Shown: positions 51,561 through 61,403 of the stretch, in pieces
Layout: each line of letters opens with the position of its first letter
Numbering within the stretch: the stretch's first letter is position 1
Source: Prodigiosinella aquatilis
GTDB taxonomy: Bacteria > Pseudomonadota > Gammaproteobacteria > Enterobacterales > Enterobacteriaceae
NCBI GenBank assembly: GCA_030388725.1
Contig: CP128857.1
Coordinates: forward strand, 4,854,024 to 4,918,023
Direction of reading: 5' to 3'
DNA length: 64,000 bases
Notes under the pieces: generated by a model
What the model was told of the DNA's origin: nothing
The model's input: only the letters and a program-made list of their open reading frames with translations
The model's database searches: none
Translations under genes and position numbers: made by a program

Positions 51561-53774
51561 ATGAAATACGCTGTTTCCGGGCTCATTACTGTAGCCCTTA
51601 ATTCATTTTTATTGATGGGGAGCACGCCTTCTTTTGCTGCTCCTCAGGCAGCACCGCTGGTCTGGCACAGCATCGCTTTCGGGCAGTCCACTGATGTGAA
51701 TTTCTCCTCCAACGTTTTACCTGAAAAAATCGGGGTTAATGACGTTACCATCAACGGCAAAAAACTTACTTCAACAGATAAAGCCGATTTATCCGCACCA
51801 ATTACCATTGAAAGTCGGGGTGGAAAAATAGCCAACACCCATGATGGATTAACGTTTTTCTATACTGAACTACCCGCCAATGTAAATTTCACGCTGCAAT
51901 CTGACGTTACGGTTGATCAGTTTGGTCCTGAGACAAAGGCCAGACCAGCCGCACAGGAAGGTGCTGGGATATTAGTACGGGATATTTTGGGTGTACCTCG
52001 GCAGAATCCACTGAAAGTGGGATATGAGGAGTTTCCGGCAGCCTCAAACATGGTGATGAATGCCATCATGACCCAGGATAAAAAGGCCAAAAATGCCAAA
52101 ACTGAAGTAAAAATACAGGCTATTTCACGGAATGGTGTGATACAGCCGTGGGGTAATATTGGTGCTAAAATTAGCAAAAGTAGTTATCAGGAAAAAATTA
52201 ATCTGGAACAAACGCCAACATTCCGCCTGAAACTGGAACGGACTGACGATGGCTTTATCACTTCTTATGCGCCTAAAGACAGTGATCAATGGGTAACAAA
52301 AACCGTCAAAGGTGCTGATCTGGTCACCCAACAGGATAAAAAGCATTACTATGTCGGTTTCTTCGCCTCACGTAATGCAAAAGTCACCATTAATAATGCC
52401 AGCCTGACCACCAGTCCAGCGCATACAAAATTATCACCCGCCTTTAAAGCAGAAAGTTTCGCACCATTGTTGCAAGTGGCTTCTTCAACCCTTTCCGTTC
52501 ACGACAACTATCTGGTCCAGGCCAGAGTGAACTACAACGGTACACTGGCCGTATATCAGAATGGCAAGGAGCTTGGCAAAGCACACGCGATCAAAGCCGG
52601 TGAAATGTTCAGCCTGCCAGCGAAGCTGACAGCGCCGAAAACAGATTTCAAACTGGTTTACACACCTGGTGACGGTAAAGATAAATCGCCACAGGAAGCG
52701 AGTTTCAGTGTAGAAAAAGTGACTTTTGCGGATGCCAAAAATTTGTATGTTTCTCCTGAGGGGAAATCAACCAACAATGGTAGCAAAAAAGCGCCACTGG
52801 ATATCACGACAGCTATCAGTGCATTACCTGCAGGCGGTACGTTGTGGTTAATGCCTGGAGATTACGCTGCAACCGAAATTCCAGTAACCGCCAGCGGTAC
52901 AGCCAAAGCGCCAAAACATCTGATTGCAGTTGAAGGTAAGAGCGTTATCCATGGACTCAATCTCAACGCTAGCTACTGGATTGTAAAAGGTGTTGAAATT
53001 ACTGATAAAAGCTTCCGTATCGAAGGCAGTTACAACCGCATAGATCGTGTGGTGGCACACAATTGCGACGACACCGGAATTCAGGTTTCATCAACAGGAA
53101 ATGTGGGAAAACCCTTGTGGGCCAGCCATAACCTGATTTTGAATTCAGAATCCTACAGCAACCAGGATCCAGGTAAAATCAACGCGGATGGATTTGCAGT
53201 AAAAATGCGCGTTGGTGAAGGTAATGTGATCCGTGGTGCCTTCTCTCATGACAATATTGATGATGGGTTTGACCTATTCAACAAAATTGAGGATGGTCCG
53301 AACGGGGTTGTGGTGATCGAGAATTCTATTGCACTCAACAACACCAGCAACGGTTTCAAACTGGGAGGGGAAGGTCAGCCGGTTGCACATCAGATTAAAA
53401 ACAGCATTGCCATTGGCAATCATCTGGATGGCTTTACCGACAACTTTAACCCAGGTGCGCTAGTCGTTGAGAATAATATTGCACTTGATAACCAACGCTT
53501 TAACTTTATCTTCCGCCCAAGCCCGTACTATGGCCCGGAAAAACAGGGAATATTTAAAAATAATGTATCCCTGCGCACGTCAGCGGGTAAATATGATGAC
53601 GCTGTCGTGGGTCGTGTAGATGCCAGTAACTACTTCATCAAAGACAACCATTCGATCAACAATAAAGGGAAAGAAATCACTACTGCCGCCTATAAATCCA
53701 TTGTCGTACCACAAACATTCACGCGTGATGCAAAAGGCAATTTGCAGCTGGGTGATTTTCTGAAGAAAAAATAA
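51561..53774 (+). CDS. pelX: Exopolygalacturonate lyase, PL9 family (PelX type)
   Basis: A 737-residue secreted or periplasmic pectinase that releases unsaturated digalacturonate from polygalacturonate ends. The start at 51561 has GGGGAAG just upstream and gives a signal peptide ending PSFA before APQAAP. The first 390 residues are PelX-specific; a right-handed beta-helix follows (from NLYVSPEGKSTNNGSKKAPL). Calcium-site Asp543, Asp567, Asp568 and Asp571 have the same spacing as Asp209, 233, 234 and 237 of Pel9A, and Lys600 in NGFKLGGEG fits the catalytic lysine. Length is close to the PelX of Dickeya. A KdgR-like site lies upstream. Confidence 0.9.
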   Translation: MKYAVSGLITVALNSFLLMGSTPSFAAPQAAPLVWHSIAFGQSTDVNFSSNVLPEKIGVNDVTINGKKLTSTDKADLSAPITIESRGGKIANTHDGLTFFYTELPANVNFTLQSDVTVDQFGPETKARPAAQEGAGILVRDILGVPRQNPLKVGYEEFPAASNMVMNAIMTQDKKAKNAKTEVKIQAISRNGVIQPWGNIGAKISKSSYQEKINLEQTPTFRLKLERTDDGFITSYAPKDSDQWVTKTVKGADLVTQQDKKHYYVGFFASRNAKVTINNASLTTSPAHTKLSPAFKAESFAPLLQVASSTLSVHDNYLVQARVNYNGTLAVYQNGKELGKAHAIKAGEMFSLPAKLTAPKTDFKLVYTPGDGKDKSPQEASFSVEKVTFADAKNLYVSPEGKSTNNGSKKAPLDITTAISALPAGGTLWLMPGDYAATEIPVTASGTAKAPKHLIAVEGKSVIHGLNLNASYWIVKGVEITDKSFRIEGSYNRIDRVVAHNCDDTGIQVSSTGNVGKPLWASHNLILNSESYSNQDPGKINADGFAVKMRVGEGNVIRGAFSHDNIDDGFDLFNKIEDGPNGVVVIENSIALNNTSNGFKLGGEGQPVAHQIKNSIAIGNHLDGFTDNFNPGALVVENNIALDNQRFNFIFRPSPYYGPEKQGIFKNNVSLRTSAGKYDDAVVGRVDASNYFIKDNHSINNKGKEITTAAYKSIVVPQTFTRDAKGNLQLGDFLKKK

Positions 53775-53786
53775 CACACTCTCAAA

Positions 53787-53808
53787 GGATGCCCGACATT
53801 GGGCATCC
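53787..53808 (+). terminator. Hairpin just after pelX
   Basis: GGATGCCC pairs perfectly with GGGCATCC across a six-base loop, 13 bases past the pelX stop. It has no T tract and probably acts with the stronger terminator at 53841. Confidence 0.5.
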
Positions 53809-53840
53809 GGCGGGAATCATCAAGCAATAATGGTGAACAT

Positions 53841-53879
53841 AAAAAAAGGCCAGTCGGTAAAAAACCAACTGGCCTTTTT
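53841..53879. terminator. Bidirectional terminator between pelX and atpC
   Basis: AAAAAAGGCCAGT on the left and ACTGGCCTTTTT on the right form a 12-bp stem with A and T tracts on both sides. It ends both the pelX transcript (plus) and the atp operon (minus). Confidence 0.9.
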
Positions 53880-53893
53880 AACAACTGAAGCTG

Positions 53894-54316
53894 TTACATC
53901 GCTTTTCTGGTCAGCTCAATAACGCGCAGTTTGGCAATCGCTTTTGTCAGCTCGGCAGAAGCTTGAGCATAATCCACATCACCATGTGAATCACGGATAT
54001 GCTCTTCCGCTTTACGTTTCGCTTCCAATGCCCGCGCTTCATCAAGATCCTTCCCACGAATGGCCGTATCAGACAAAACAGTGACCATATTCGGTTGCAC
54101 CTCAAGGATACCCCCGGACAAGTAGATATACTCTTCACTGCCGTGCTGTTTAACAATACGCACCATACCGGGATTAATAGCCGTAAGCAGGGGAGCGTGA
54201 CCAGGATAAATCCCCAGTTCACCTTCGCTACCGGTCACCTGGATTTTTTCTACCAGACCGGAGAACATTGCCTGTTCTGCACTAACGACATCCAGATGGT
54301 AAGTCATAGCAGCCAT
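53894..54316 (-). CDS. atpC: ATP synthase F1 subunit epsilon
   Basis: A 140-residue subunit of the central stalk. The start MAAMTYHLDVVSAEQAMFSG is preceded by GAGGAGG and is one residue longer than E. coli AtpC. The beta-sandwich motif GELGIYPGHAPLLTAI and the C-terminal helical hairpin (ALEAKRKAEEHI) are present. It is the last gene of the atp operon. Confidence 0.96.
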   Translation of the reverse strand: MAAMTYHLDVVSAEQAMFSGLVEKIQVTGSEGELGIYPGHAPLLTAINPGMVRIVKQHGSEEYIYLSGGILEVQPNMVTVLSDTAIRGKDLDEARALEAKRKAEEHIRDSHGDVDYAQASAELTKAIAKLRVIELTRKAM

Positions 54317-54336
54317 ATCACCCTCCTCTCAGAACG

Positions 54337-55719
54337 TTACAGTTTCTTGGCTTTTTCCACTGCTTCTTCAATGGTGCCAACCATGTAGAACGCCTGCTCT
54401 GGCAGGTGGTCGTAGTCGCCAGCCATAATGCCTTTGAAACCACGAATGGTGTCTTTCAGCGATACGAACTTACCCGGAGAACCAGTGAAGACTTCAGCCA
54501 CAAAGAACGGTTGAGACAGGAAGCGCTGGATTTTACGTGCGCGGGATACCACCAGCTTGTCATCTTCTGACAGCTCATCCATACCCAGAATCGCAATGAT
54601 ATCCTTCAGTTCCTGATAACGTTGCAGAATAGACTGCACGCCACGCGCTACATCATAGTGTTCCTGCCCAACAACCAGCGGATCCAACTGACGACTGGTT
54701 GAATCCAACGGATCAACGGCCGGGTAAATCCCCAGAGAGGCGATATTACGGCTCAGTACCACAGTTGCATCCAAGTGAGCAAAGGTGGTTGCTGGCGATG
54801 GGTCAGTCAAGTCATCCGCAGGGACGTAAACGGCCTGTACGGAGGTAATAGAACCTGTTCTGGTAGACGTGATACGTTCTTGCAGAACGCCCATTTCTTC
54901 CGCCAGAGTCGGCTGATAACCTACCGCTGAAGGCATACGACCCAACAGTGCAGAAACTTCTGTACCGGCCAAGGTGTAACGATAGATGTTATCAATGAAC
55001 AGCAGTACGTCACGACCTTCTTCACGGAACTTTTCAGCCATGGTCAGACCGGTCAATGCTACACGCAGGCGGTTACCCGGCGGCTCATTCATCTGGCCAT
55101 ACACAAGTGAAACTTTGTCGATAACATTGGACTCGGTCATTTCGTGGTAGAAATCGTTACCTTCACGGGTACGTTCGCCCACACCTGCAAACACAGAATA
55201 ACCGGAGTGCTCGATCGCGATGTTACGGATCAACTCCATCATGTTTACAGTTTTACCAACACCCGCACCACCGAACAGACCCACTTTACCGCCCTTGGCG
55301 AACGGACAGATCAGATCCATAACCTTGATACCGGTTTCCAGCAGATCTTGTGAGTTAGCTAATTCTTCATAACTTGGTGCAGGACGGTGAATAGCCCAAC
55401 GCTCTTCTTCACCGATATCGCCTTTCATGTCGACGGGCTCGCCCAGTACGTTCATGATACGGCCAAGAGTCGATTTACCTACCGGTACTTCGATCGGGTG
55501 CTCCAGGTCGGTCACAACCAAACCACGGCGTAGACCGTCGGAAGAACCCATTGCAATACAACGAATAACGCCGCCGCCTAACTGTTGCTGTACTTCCAGT
55601 ACCAGTTTGGAAGAACCGTTTTCTACCTCAAGCGCATTGTACACTTTTGGTACCGCGTCTTGGGGGAACTCGACGTCCACCACGGCGCCGATTACCTGGA
55701 TAATCTTTCCAGTAGCCAT
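54337..55719 (-). CDS. atpD: ATP synthase F1 subunit beta
   Basis: A 460-residue catalytic subunit. The P-loop GGAGVGKTVNMMELI, the GERTREGNDFYHEM segment and ALTGLTMAEKFR match E. coli AtpD, and the length is the same. It binds and interconverts ADP and ATP in the F1 hexamer with alpha. Confidence 0.97.
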   Translation of the reverse strand: MATGKIIQVIGAVVDVEFPQDAVPKVYNALEVENGSSKLVLEVQQQLGGGVIRCIAMGSSDGLRRGLVVTDLEHPIEVPVGKSTLGRIMNVLGEPVDMKGDIGEEERWAIHRPAPSYEELANSQDLLETGIKVMDLICPFAKGGKVGLFGGAGVGKTVNMMELIRNIAIEHSGYSVFAGVGERTREGNDFYHEMTESNVIDKVSLVYGQMNEPPGNRLRVALTGLTMAEKFREEGRDVLLFIDNIYRYTLAGTEVSALLGRMPSAVGYQPTLAEEMGVLQERITSTRTGSITSVQAVYVPADDLTDPSPATTFAHLDATVVLSRNIASLGIYPAVDPLDSTSRQLDPLVVGQEHYDVARGVQSILQRYQELKDIIAILGMDELSEDDKLVVSRARKIQRFLSQPFFVAEVFTGSPGKFVSLKDTIRGFKGIMAGDYDHLPEQAFYMVGTIEEAVEKAKKL

Positions 55720-55751
55720 CTTGAATCCTCTACGTAATTCGTAAACCTAGC

Positions 55752-56615
55752 TTAAACCGCGGAGGCTCCCCCGACGATCTCGGTGAGTTCCTGAGTGATG
55801 CTGGCCTGACGAGCCTTGTTGTACACCAACTGCAGCTCTTTGATCAGGCTGCCGCCATTATCGGTTGCGGCCTTCATCGCTACCATTCGCGCGGCCTGCT
55901 CACTGGCCAGGTTTTCTACGACACCCTGATAAACCTGAGACTCCACATAACGACGCAACAGGGTATCCAGTAGCGACTTAGGATCGGGTTCATACAGATA
56001 ATCCCAGGATTTCTTTTTCAGTTCGCCATCTTCTGCGGGTGGCAGCGGCAGCAACTGAACAACTTGTGGAACCTGAGACATGGTATTGATGAATTTGTTA
56101 CCCACGATATACAGCTTGTCCAGGCGACCTTCGTCGTAGGCTTGCAGCATAACTTTTACCGGACCGATCAATTCAGACAGAGTGGGGTTATCTCCCATAC
56201 CGGTAACCTGAGCAACAATGTTTCCACCTACTGAACCAAAGAAAGACATACCTTTAGAGCCAATCAGCGCCAGATCACTCTCAACGCCTTTATCACTCCA
56301 TGCTTTCATTTCAGCCAGCAGTTTTTTGAACAAATTAATATTCAAACCACCACACAAGCCACGGTCAGTAGACACCACCAGATACCCAACATGTTTTACT
56401 TCACGTTCTTCCAGGTACGGGTGCTTGTATTCCAAATTTCCCAACGCAAGGTGACCGATCACTTTGCGTATGGTTTCTGCATAAGGACGGCTGGCCGCCA
56501 TACGATCCTGCGATTTACGCATTTTGGAAGCAGCAACCATTTCCATCGCTTTAGTGATCTTCTGCGTATTTTGGACGCTTCCGATCTTACTACGTATCTC
56601 TTTTGCGCCGGCCAT
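55752..56615 (-). CDS. atpG: ATP synthase F1 subunit gamma
   Basis: A 287-residue rotor subunit, equal in length to E. coli AtpG. The N-terminal coiled coil (AKEIRSKIGSVQNTQKITKA) and C-terminal MKAATDNGGSLIKELQLVYN are conserved. It couples proton flow in Fo to catalysis in F1. Confidence 0.97.
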   Translation of the reverse strand: MAGAKEIRSKIGSVQNTQKITKAMEMVAASKMRKSQDRMAASRPYAETIRKVIGHLALGNLEYKHPYLEEREVKHVGYLVVSTDRGLCGGLNINLFKKLLAEMKAWSDKGVESDLALIGSKGMSFFGSVGGNIVAQVTGMGDNPTLSELIGPVKVMLQAYDEGRLDKLYIVGNKFINTMSQVPQVVQLLPLPPAEDGELKKKSWDYLYEPDPKSLLDTLLRRYVESQVYQGVVENLASEQAARMVAMKAATDNGGSLIKELQLVYNKARQASITQELTEIVGGASAV

Positions 56616-56667
56616 TTTAGCTTCTCCTCAATGCCTAGCGACCTGCCATAAGGCAGGCCACGGGGCG

Positions 56668-58209
56668 TTACCAGGACTGGGTTGCCTTAAAGGTATCAAG
56701 GATAGTCTTGAATTTATCCTCGATCTCATCGTTATAAGCGCCAGTCTGGCTGAGTTGTTGCAGAAGATCGCCATGCTCACGATTGGCATAGGCCAACAGT
56801 GACGCTTCAAAACTGCCAACTTTCGCCAGTTCAACGTCTTCCAGATAACCACGTTCGGCGGAAAACAGTACCAGCGACTGCAATGCAACAGACATCGGTG
56901 CATACTGTTTCTGCTTCAGAAGTTCAGTCACTTTCTGACCATGATTCAACTGCTTACGCGTGGCATCATCCAGGTCAGAAGCAAACTGAGAGAAGGCCGC
57001 CAATTCACGATACTGAGCCAGTGCGGTACGGATACCGCCAGACAGTTTCTTCATGATCTTGGTCTGAGCTGCACCACCCACACGGGACACGGAGATACCC
57101 GGGTTAACTGCCGGACGGATACCAGCGTTAAACAAGTTGGATTCCAGGAAGATCTGGCCATCAGTAATAGAAATTACGTTGGTCGGAACAAACGCCGAAA
57201 CGTCACCCGCCTGAGTTTCGATGATCGGCAGAGCGGTCAAAGAACCTGTTTTCCCCTTCACTTCACCTTTGGTAAAAGCCTCGACGTAATCAACATTTAC
57301 GCGCGCAGCCCGTTCCAGCAGACGGGAGTGAAGGTAGAAAACATCCCCAGGGTACGCTTCACGACCAGGCGGACGACGAAGCAACAGGGAGATTTGGCGA
57401 TAAGCAACGGCCTGCTTGGACAGGTCATCATAAATAATCAGTGCATCTTCACCGCGGTCACGGAAATATTCACCCATTGCGCAACCGGCGTATGGTGCCA
57501 AATATTGTAGTGCAGCAGACTCAGACGCCGTGGCCACGACGACAATGGTATTTGATAGTGCATCATGCTCTTCCAGCTTGCGTACCACGTTGGAGATGGT
57601 AGATGCTTTCTGTCCGATAGCGACATAAATACACTTAATACCCGAATCACGCTGGTTGATAATCGCATCAATCGCCAGTGCGGTTTTACCAGTCTGACGG
57701 TCACCGATAACCAACTCACGCTGACCACGACCAATTGGAATCATGGCATCAACGGACTTGTAACCGGTCTGGACGGGCTGATCAACGGATTGACGATCGA
57801 TAACGCCAGGCGCAATCGCTTCAACCGCAGAAAAACCATCGTGTTCAACCGGGCCTTTACCATCAATCGGTGCGCCCAGCGTATTGACAACACGGCCCAA
57901 CAGGCCACGGCCAACCGGTACTTCCAGAATACGACCGGTACATTTTACTTTATTACCTTCGGCCAGATCCTCATACGGACCCATAACGACTGCACCAACA
58001 GAGTCTCGCTCCAGGTTAAGTGCAATCGCATAACGGTTGCCAGGCAGGGAAATCATCTCCCCCTGCATCACATCAGCAAGACCGTTTACATGAATGATCC
58101 CATCACTGACGGAAACAATGGTACCTTCATTGTGAGCTTCGCTCACTACATTGAACTGAGCAATTCGCTGCTTGATCAGTTCACTGATTTCGGTGGAATT
58201 CAGTTGCAT
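56668..58209 (-). CDS. atpA: ATP synthase F1 subunit alpha
   Basis: A 513-residue non-catalytic nucleotide-binding subunit, same length as in E. coli. The P-loop GDRQTGKTALAIDAI and the VGRVVNTLGAPIDGKG-type region (here LLGRVVNTLGAPIDG) are clear. It forms the hexamer with beta. Confidence 0.97.
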   Translation of the reverse strand: MQLNSTEISELIKQRIAQFNVVSEAHNEGTIVSVSDGIIHVNGLADVMQGEMISLPGNRYAIALNLERDSVGAVVMGPYEDLAEGNKVKCTGRILEVPVGRGLLGRVVNTLGAPIDGKGPVEHDGFSAVEAIAPGVIDRQSVDQPVQTGYKSVDAMIPIGRGQRELVIGDRQTGKTALAIDAIINQRDSGIKCIYVAIGQKASTISNVVRKLEEHDALSNTIVVVATASESAALQYLAPYAGCAMGEYFRDRGEDALIIYDDLSKQAVAYRQISLLLRRPPGREAYPGDVFYLHSRLLERAARVNVDYVEAFTKGEVKGKTGSLTALPIIETQAGDVSAFVPTNVISITDGQIFLESNLFNAGIRPAVNPGISVSRVGGAAQTKIMKKLSGGIRTALAQYRELAAFSQFASDLDDATRKQLNHGQKVTELLKQKQYAPMSVALQSLVLFSAERGYLEDVELAKVGSFEASLLAYANREHGDLLQQLSQTGAYNDEIEDKFKTILDTFKATQSW

Positions 58210-58221
58210 GCTCCAGTCCCC

Positions 58222-58755
58222 TTAAGACTGCAAGACGTCTGTCAAACGTTCAAGACGGCCACGAATACTGCCATCTATCACCATATCGCCAGCGCGAATA
58301 ATTACGCCAGCTATAACAGACTTATCAATTTTGCAATTCAGCTTAACTTTACGTGACAGACGTTGTTCCATCGCTGCAGCTATCTTGGATAACTGCTGTT
58401 CATTTAACGCTGCAGCAGAAATGACATCGACATCTACCGTCGATTCCAGCTCAGCCCGATGTTGAACAAATTGAGCCAGCACTTCGGAAAGCACTGACAA
58501 ACGCCCGTTTTCAGCCATCACCCTAATCAGGTTCTGGCACGCATCATCCAGCTCGTCACCACATACGGCAATGAATGTCTTCGCCATAGTCTGGGGCGCA
58601 ACGGCTCCAGAAAGTAACTCAGCAATGTGTTCATTACGCGCGACTTCAGCAACAAATGTCAGCATTTGTTGCCAGTGGTCAACTGACTGGCTTTCAACGG
58701 CAAAGTCAAAAGCTGCTTTGGCGTAGGGGCGAGCTACTGTGACAAATTCAGACAT
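58222..58755 (-). CDS. atpH: ATP synthase F1 subunit delta
   Basis: A 177-residue stator subunit linking F1 to the b dimer. The start MSEFVTVARPYAKAAFDFAV and the C-terminal VIAGVIIRAGDMVIDGSIRG match E. coli AtpH at the same length. Confidence 0.96.
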   Translation of the reverse strand: MSEFVTVARPYAKAAFDFAVESQSVDHWQQMLTFVAEVARNEHIAELLSGAVAPQTMAKTFIAVCGDELDDACQNLIRVMAENGRLSVLSEVLAQFVQHRAELESTVDVDVISAAALNEQQLSKIAAAMEQRLSRKVKLNCKIDKSVIAGVIIRAGDMVIDGSIRGRLERLTDVLQS

Positions 58756-58769
58756 CAGCCCCTCCCTCC

Positions 58770-59240
58770 TTACAGTTCGGCGACAAGTTTATCAACGATG
58801 TCGCTGTTAGCAGCTTCATCCACGGAACGTTCAATAATTTTCTCGGCACCGGCAATAGCCAACATAGCAACGTGCTTACGTAACTCTTCGTAGGCACGTT
58901 TGCGCTCGGCGTCAATTTCAGCCTGCGCTTGTGCCACAATTTTGTTACGCTCCGCTTCCGCTTCAACTTTAGCATTGTCCATAATCTGAGCACGCTGCTT
59001 ATTAGCCTGCTCAACAATGACTAGCGCTTCCGCTTTGGCTTTCTTTAATTGATCGGTCGCATTGGCCTGCGCTAAGTTCAGATCTTTTTTGGCTCGTTCA
59101 GCAGAAGCCAGACCGTCAGCAATTTCTTTCTGACGTTTCTCAATGGCGTCCATAATCGGCGGCCATATATACTTCATGCAGAACCAGACAAACAGAACAA
59201 ATGCAATGGCCTGGCCGAGGATTGTAGCGTTAAGATTCAC
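58770..59240 (-). CDS. atpF: ATP synthase Fo subunit b
   Basis: A 156-residue peripheral stalk subunit. One N-terminal transmembrane helix (MNLNATILGQAIAFVLFVWF) is followed by a long charged coiled coil with AERAKKDLNLAQANATDQLK. Length equals E. coli AtpF. Confidence 0.96.
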   Translation of the reverse strand: MNLNATILGQAIAFVLFVWFCMKYIWPPIMDAIEKRQKEIADGLASAERAKKDLNLAQANATDQLKKAKAEALVIVEQANKQRAQIMDNAKVEAEAERNKIVAQAQAEIDAERKRAYEELRKHVAMLAIAGAEKIIERSVDEAANSDIVDKLVAEL

Positions 59241-59301
59241 AGCACAATGCCTCTTCTTAGTTAAATAACTTGATGTTTTTCACCATGGCAATAAATCTTG
59301 C

Positions 59302-59541
59302 TTAAGCTACAGCAAACATCACATACAGACCCAGACCAACAGCAATCATCGGGATAGCATCCACCAGACCCATAACGATAAAGAACTGTGTCCGCAGCAG
59401 AGGAATCAGGTCAGGCTGACGAGCAGCACCTTCCAAAAATTTACCACCCAGAATGCCGATACCGATCGCAGCACCGATAGCCGCCAAACCCATCATTAAA
59501 GCGGCAGCCATGTACAGCAGATCCACACTCAGGTTTTCCAT
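59302..59541 (-). CDS. atpE: ATP synthase Fo subunit c
   Basis: A 79-residue proteolipid of the rotor ring. Two transmembrane helices surround the polar loop ARQPDL, and the proton-carrying Asp61 lies in MGLVDAIPMIAVGLGL. A strong ribosome site with the known atpE enhancer precedes it. Confidence 0.97.
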   Translation of the reverse strand: MENLSVDLLYMAAALMMGLAAIGAAIGIGILGGKFLEGAARQPDLIPLLRTQFFIVMGLVDAIPMIAVGLGLYVMFAVA

Positions 59542-59572
59542 GACAGTCTCCAGTTTTTTTCAATTAAAACGT
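59542..59572 (-). promoter_or_regulatory. atpE translational enhancer and ribosome binding site
   Basis: On the minus strand the leader reads GTTTTAATTGAAAAAAACTG followed by GAGACTGTC and the ATG. It matches the well-known E. coli atpE initiation region (TTTTAACTGAAACAAACTGG-AGACTGTC) almost base for base, a strong enhancer needed to make about ten c subunits per complex. Confidence 0.8.
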
Positions 59573-59591
59573 TTGTAGTGTTGAAAGAAAA

Positions 59592-60374
59592 TTAATGCTC
59601 TTCAGATGCCATCGAAAGATAAACAACCGTCAGAACCATGAAAATAAAAGCCTGAAGCGAAATGATCAGAATGTGGAAAATGGCCCAAGGCACATTTAAT
59701 ATCCACTGAGACCACCACGGCAGCAGGCCGGCAATCAGGATGAAGATCAACTCACCCGCGTACATGTTGCCAAACAGTCGCAAACCTAAAGAAATCGGTT
59801 TTGACAGCAGGCTAACACCTTCAAGAATCAGGTTGATAGGAATAAACACAGGGTGATTGAACGGCTGCATGGTCAATTCTTTAACAAATCCACCAATGCC
59901 TTTCATCTTGATGCTGTAGAACAGAATCAGGATGAAAACCCCTAACGCCATGGAAAGTGTAATGTTCACGTCCGCGGAAGGTACCACACGTAATGCAGGC
60001 AGTCCCAAAACATGCTCACCAATATATGGCAGCAGATCGATAGGCAACAGATCCATCAGATTCATCAGGAAAACCCAGACGAAGACGGTGAGCGCCAACG
60101 GAGCAATAAGCTTACTTTTGCCATGGAACATATCGCGTACATTGCTATCGACAAAACCAACGATCAGTTCTACTGCAGCCTGCAGTTTACCCGGCACACC
60201 GCTGGTGGGGTTTTTAGCAACTTTACGAAAGATAACCAGAAAGAGTATTCCAAGAAGCACAGAGAAAAACATCGAATCGATGTTAATCGACCAGAACCCT
60301 GTCCCCACCTGTAAGTGTACAAGATGGTGACTGATATACTCTTGCGGAGTAGAGATTTCTCCTGATGCAGACAT
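59592..60374 (-). CDS. atpB: ATP synthase Fo subunit a
   Basis: A 260-residue membrane subunit forming the proton half-channels with the c ring. The start at 60374 (MSASGEISTPQEYISHHL) matches the E. coli N-terminus pattern; a frame 20 codons longer exists upstream. The helix with the essential arginine reads SLGLRLFGNMYAGELIFILI. It lies 22 bases after atpI. Confidence 0.95.
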   Translation of the reverse strand: MSASGEISTPQEYISHHLVHLQVGTGFWSINIDSMFFSVLLGILFLVIFRKVAKNPTSGVPGKLQAAVELIVGFVDSNVRDMFHGKSKLIAPLALTVFVWVFLMNLMDLLPIDLLPYIGEHVLGLPALRVVPSADVNITLSMALGVFILILFYSIKMKGIGGFVKELTMQPFNHPVFIPINLILEGVSLLSKPISLGLRLFGNMYAGELIFILIAGLLPWWSQWILNVPWAIFHILIISLQAFIFMVLTVVYLSMASEEH

Positions 60375-60396
60375 GATGTCCCTTACCCTTTTGTTG

Positions 60397-60780
60397 TTAA
60401 CTACGGTAACGGTTAATGACGGCTGGTGCCACAATCTGCATGACCAGCATTGATAAATACGTCAGGCCAAGCGGGAAAAATGCCGCATGGAACCCGCCTA
60501 ACGCCACCACCAACAATGCAATGGTGAATAGCACTTTCAGCGCTTCACCCAAAGCAAATGACCAGGCAACGCGTCCTTCCGATGGTTTATGTGTCTGATG
60601 ACGCAAGGCAAACAGCATAAACAACATATTCGGTAACCAGGCTGCCAATCCCCCACCGAGCGCAGAAGCTGCGGCTTCCAGGCTAACCACACTGAAAATC
60701 GCGCTTAACACCAAAAAAGTCACCAATTGTATTAAAAGTGACCACAGCGCTAACTTTCCACTGTAAAGGGATACAGACAT
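60397..60780 (-). CDS. atpI: ATP synthase assembly protein I
   Basis: A 127-residue membrane protein with four helices and the segment LRHQTHKPSEGRVAWSFALG conserved in enteric AtpI. It is a non-essential factor for c-ring assembly. The start MSVSLYSGKLAL at 60780 matches E. coli; the frame is open 31 codons further up without support. It is the first gene of the atp operon. Confidence 0.92.
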   Translation of the reverse strand: MSVSLYSGKLALWSLLIQLVTFLVLSAIFSVVSLEAAASALGGGLAAWLPNMLFMLFALRHQTHKPSEGRVAWSFALGEALKVLFTIALLVVALGGFHAAFFPLGLTYLSMLVMQIVAPAVINRYRS

Positions 60781-61403
60781 GACGCGTGCCCTCTCCGTAC
60801 CTTTCTCAGAGTTTACTGAATGACGTATAACACTGCCTTTAATGCACCGAGTCAAGCAGCAAAAAACGTGCAAATTATACGGGTCAGCCCATCGAATTCA
60901 ATCAATAAGTAGCGAAAAGGTGAACAATTATTTAAATTTATTTCCTAAGCCTTATTTCCGCTAAATATCCAGTTAACACACCAATAGTGAAATGAATGTT
61001 AACATGCTGCTAATATGTGATATCAGTCACATAAAACAAAACAGGTCTTTTTATATCCGATCAGACTTTTTTTTGTCTTTAGCAAAAATAGCTATTTATC
61101 TTTTTTAATTTCAATAAGATAAAATAAAACATCAACAAAACACTTACAATACAGCACTCAAACCATCTATTGACATTGTGAATATTTTTTTATCATGTTT
61201 TTAACACACGCCAATGGATTGCTCGGCGGTTAAAATCGAAATACGGTAAAAAAAACACCACTGCCGAATACGTTAATCACCAGGTATACATCACGTTTGT
61301 AAAAAATTGGTGAATATATTTCATTAGTTTAATGATTATTTCATTCAAATTTATCAGCTTGAGAACGTTACAAATAGTTATAATTTTCTGATGAAAAACA
61401 AAA
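60781..61403. other. AT-rich intergenic region between rsmG and the atp operon
   Basis: These 623 bases hold no gene. They should contain the atp operon promoter. The stretch is unusually AT rich (for example 61020-61200), but no perfect DnaA box or long repeat was found by eye. Confidence 0.6.

Noticed and set aside
60781..61403. AT-rich rsmG-atpI interval as a replication origin
   Set aside because: No cluster of DnaA boxes was found; oriC in related bacteria lies on the other side of mnmG, outside the window.
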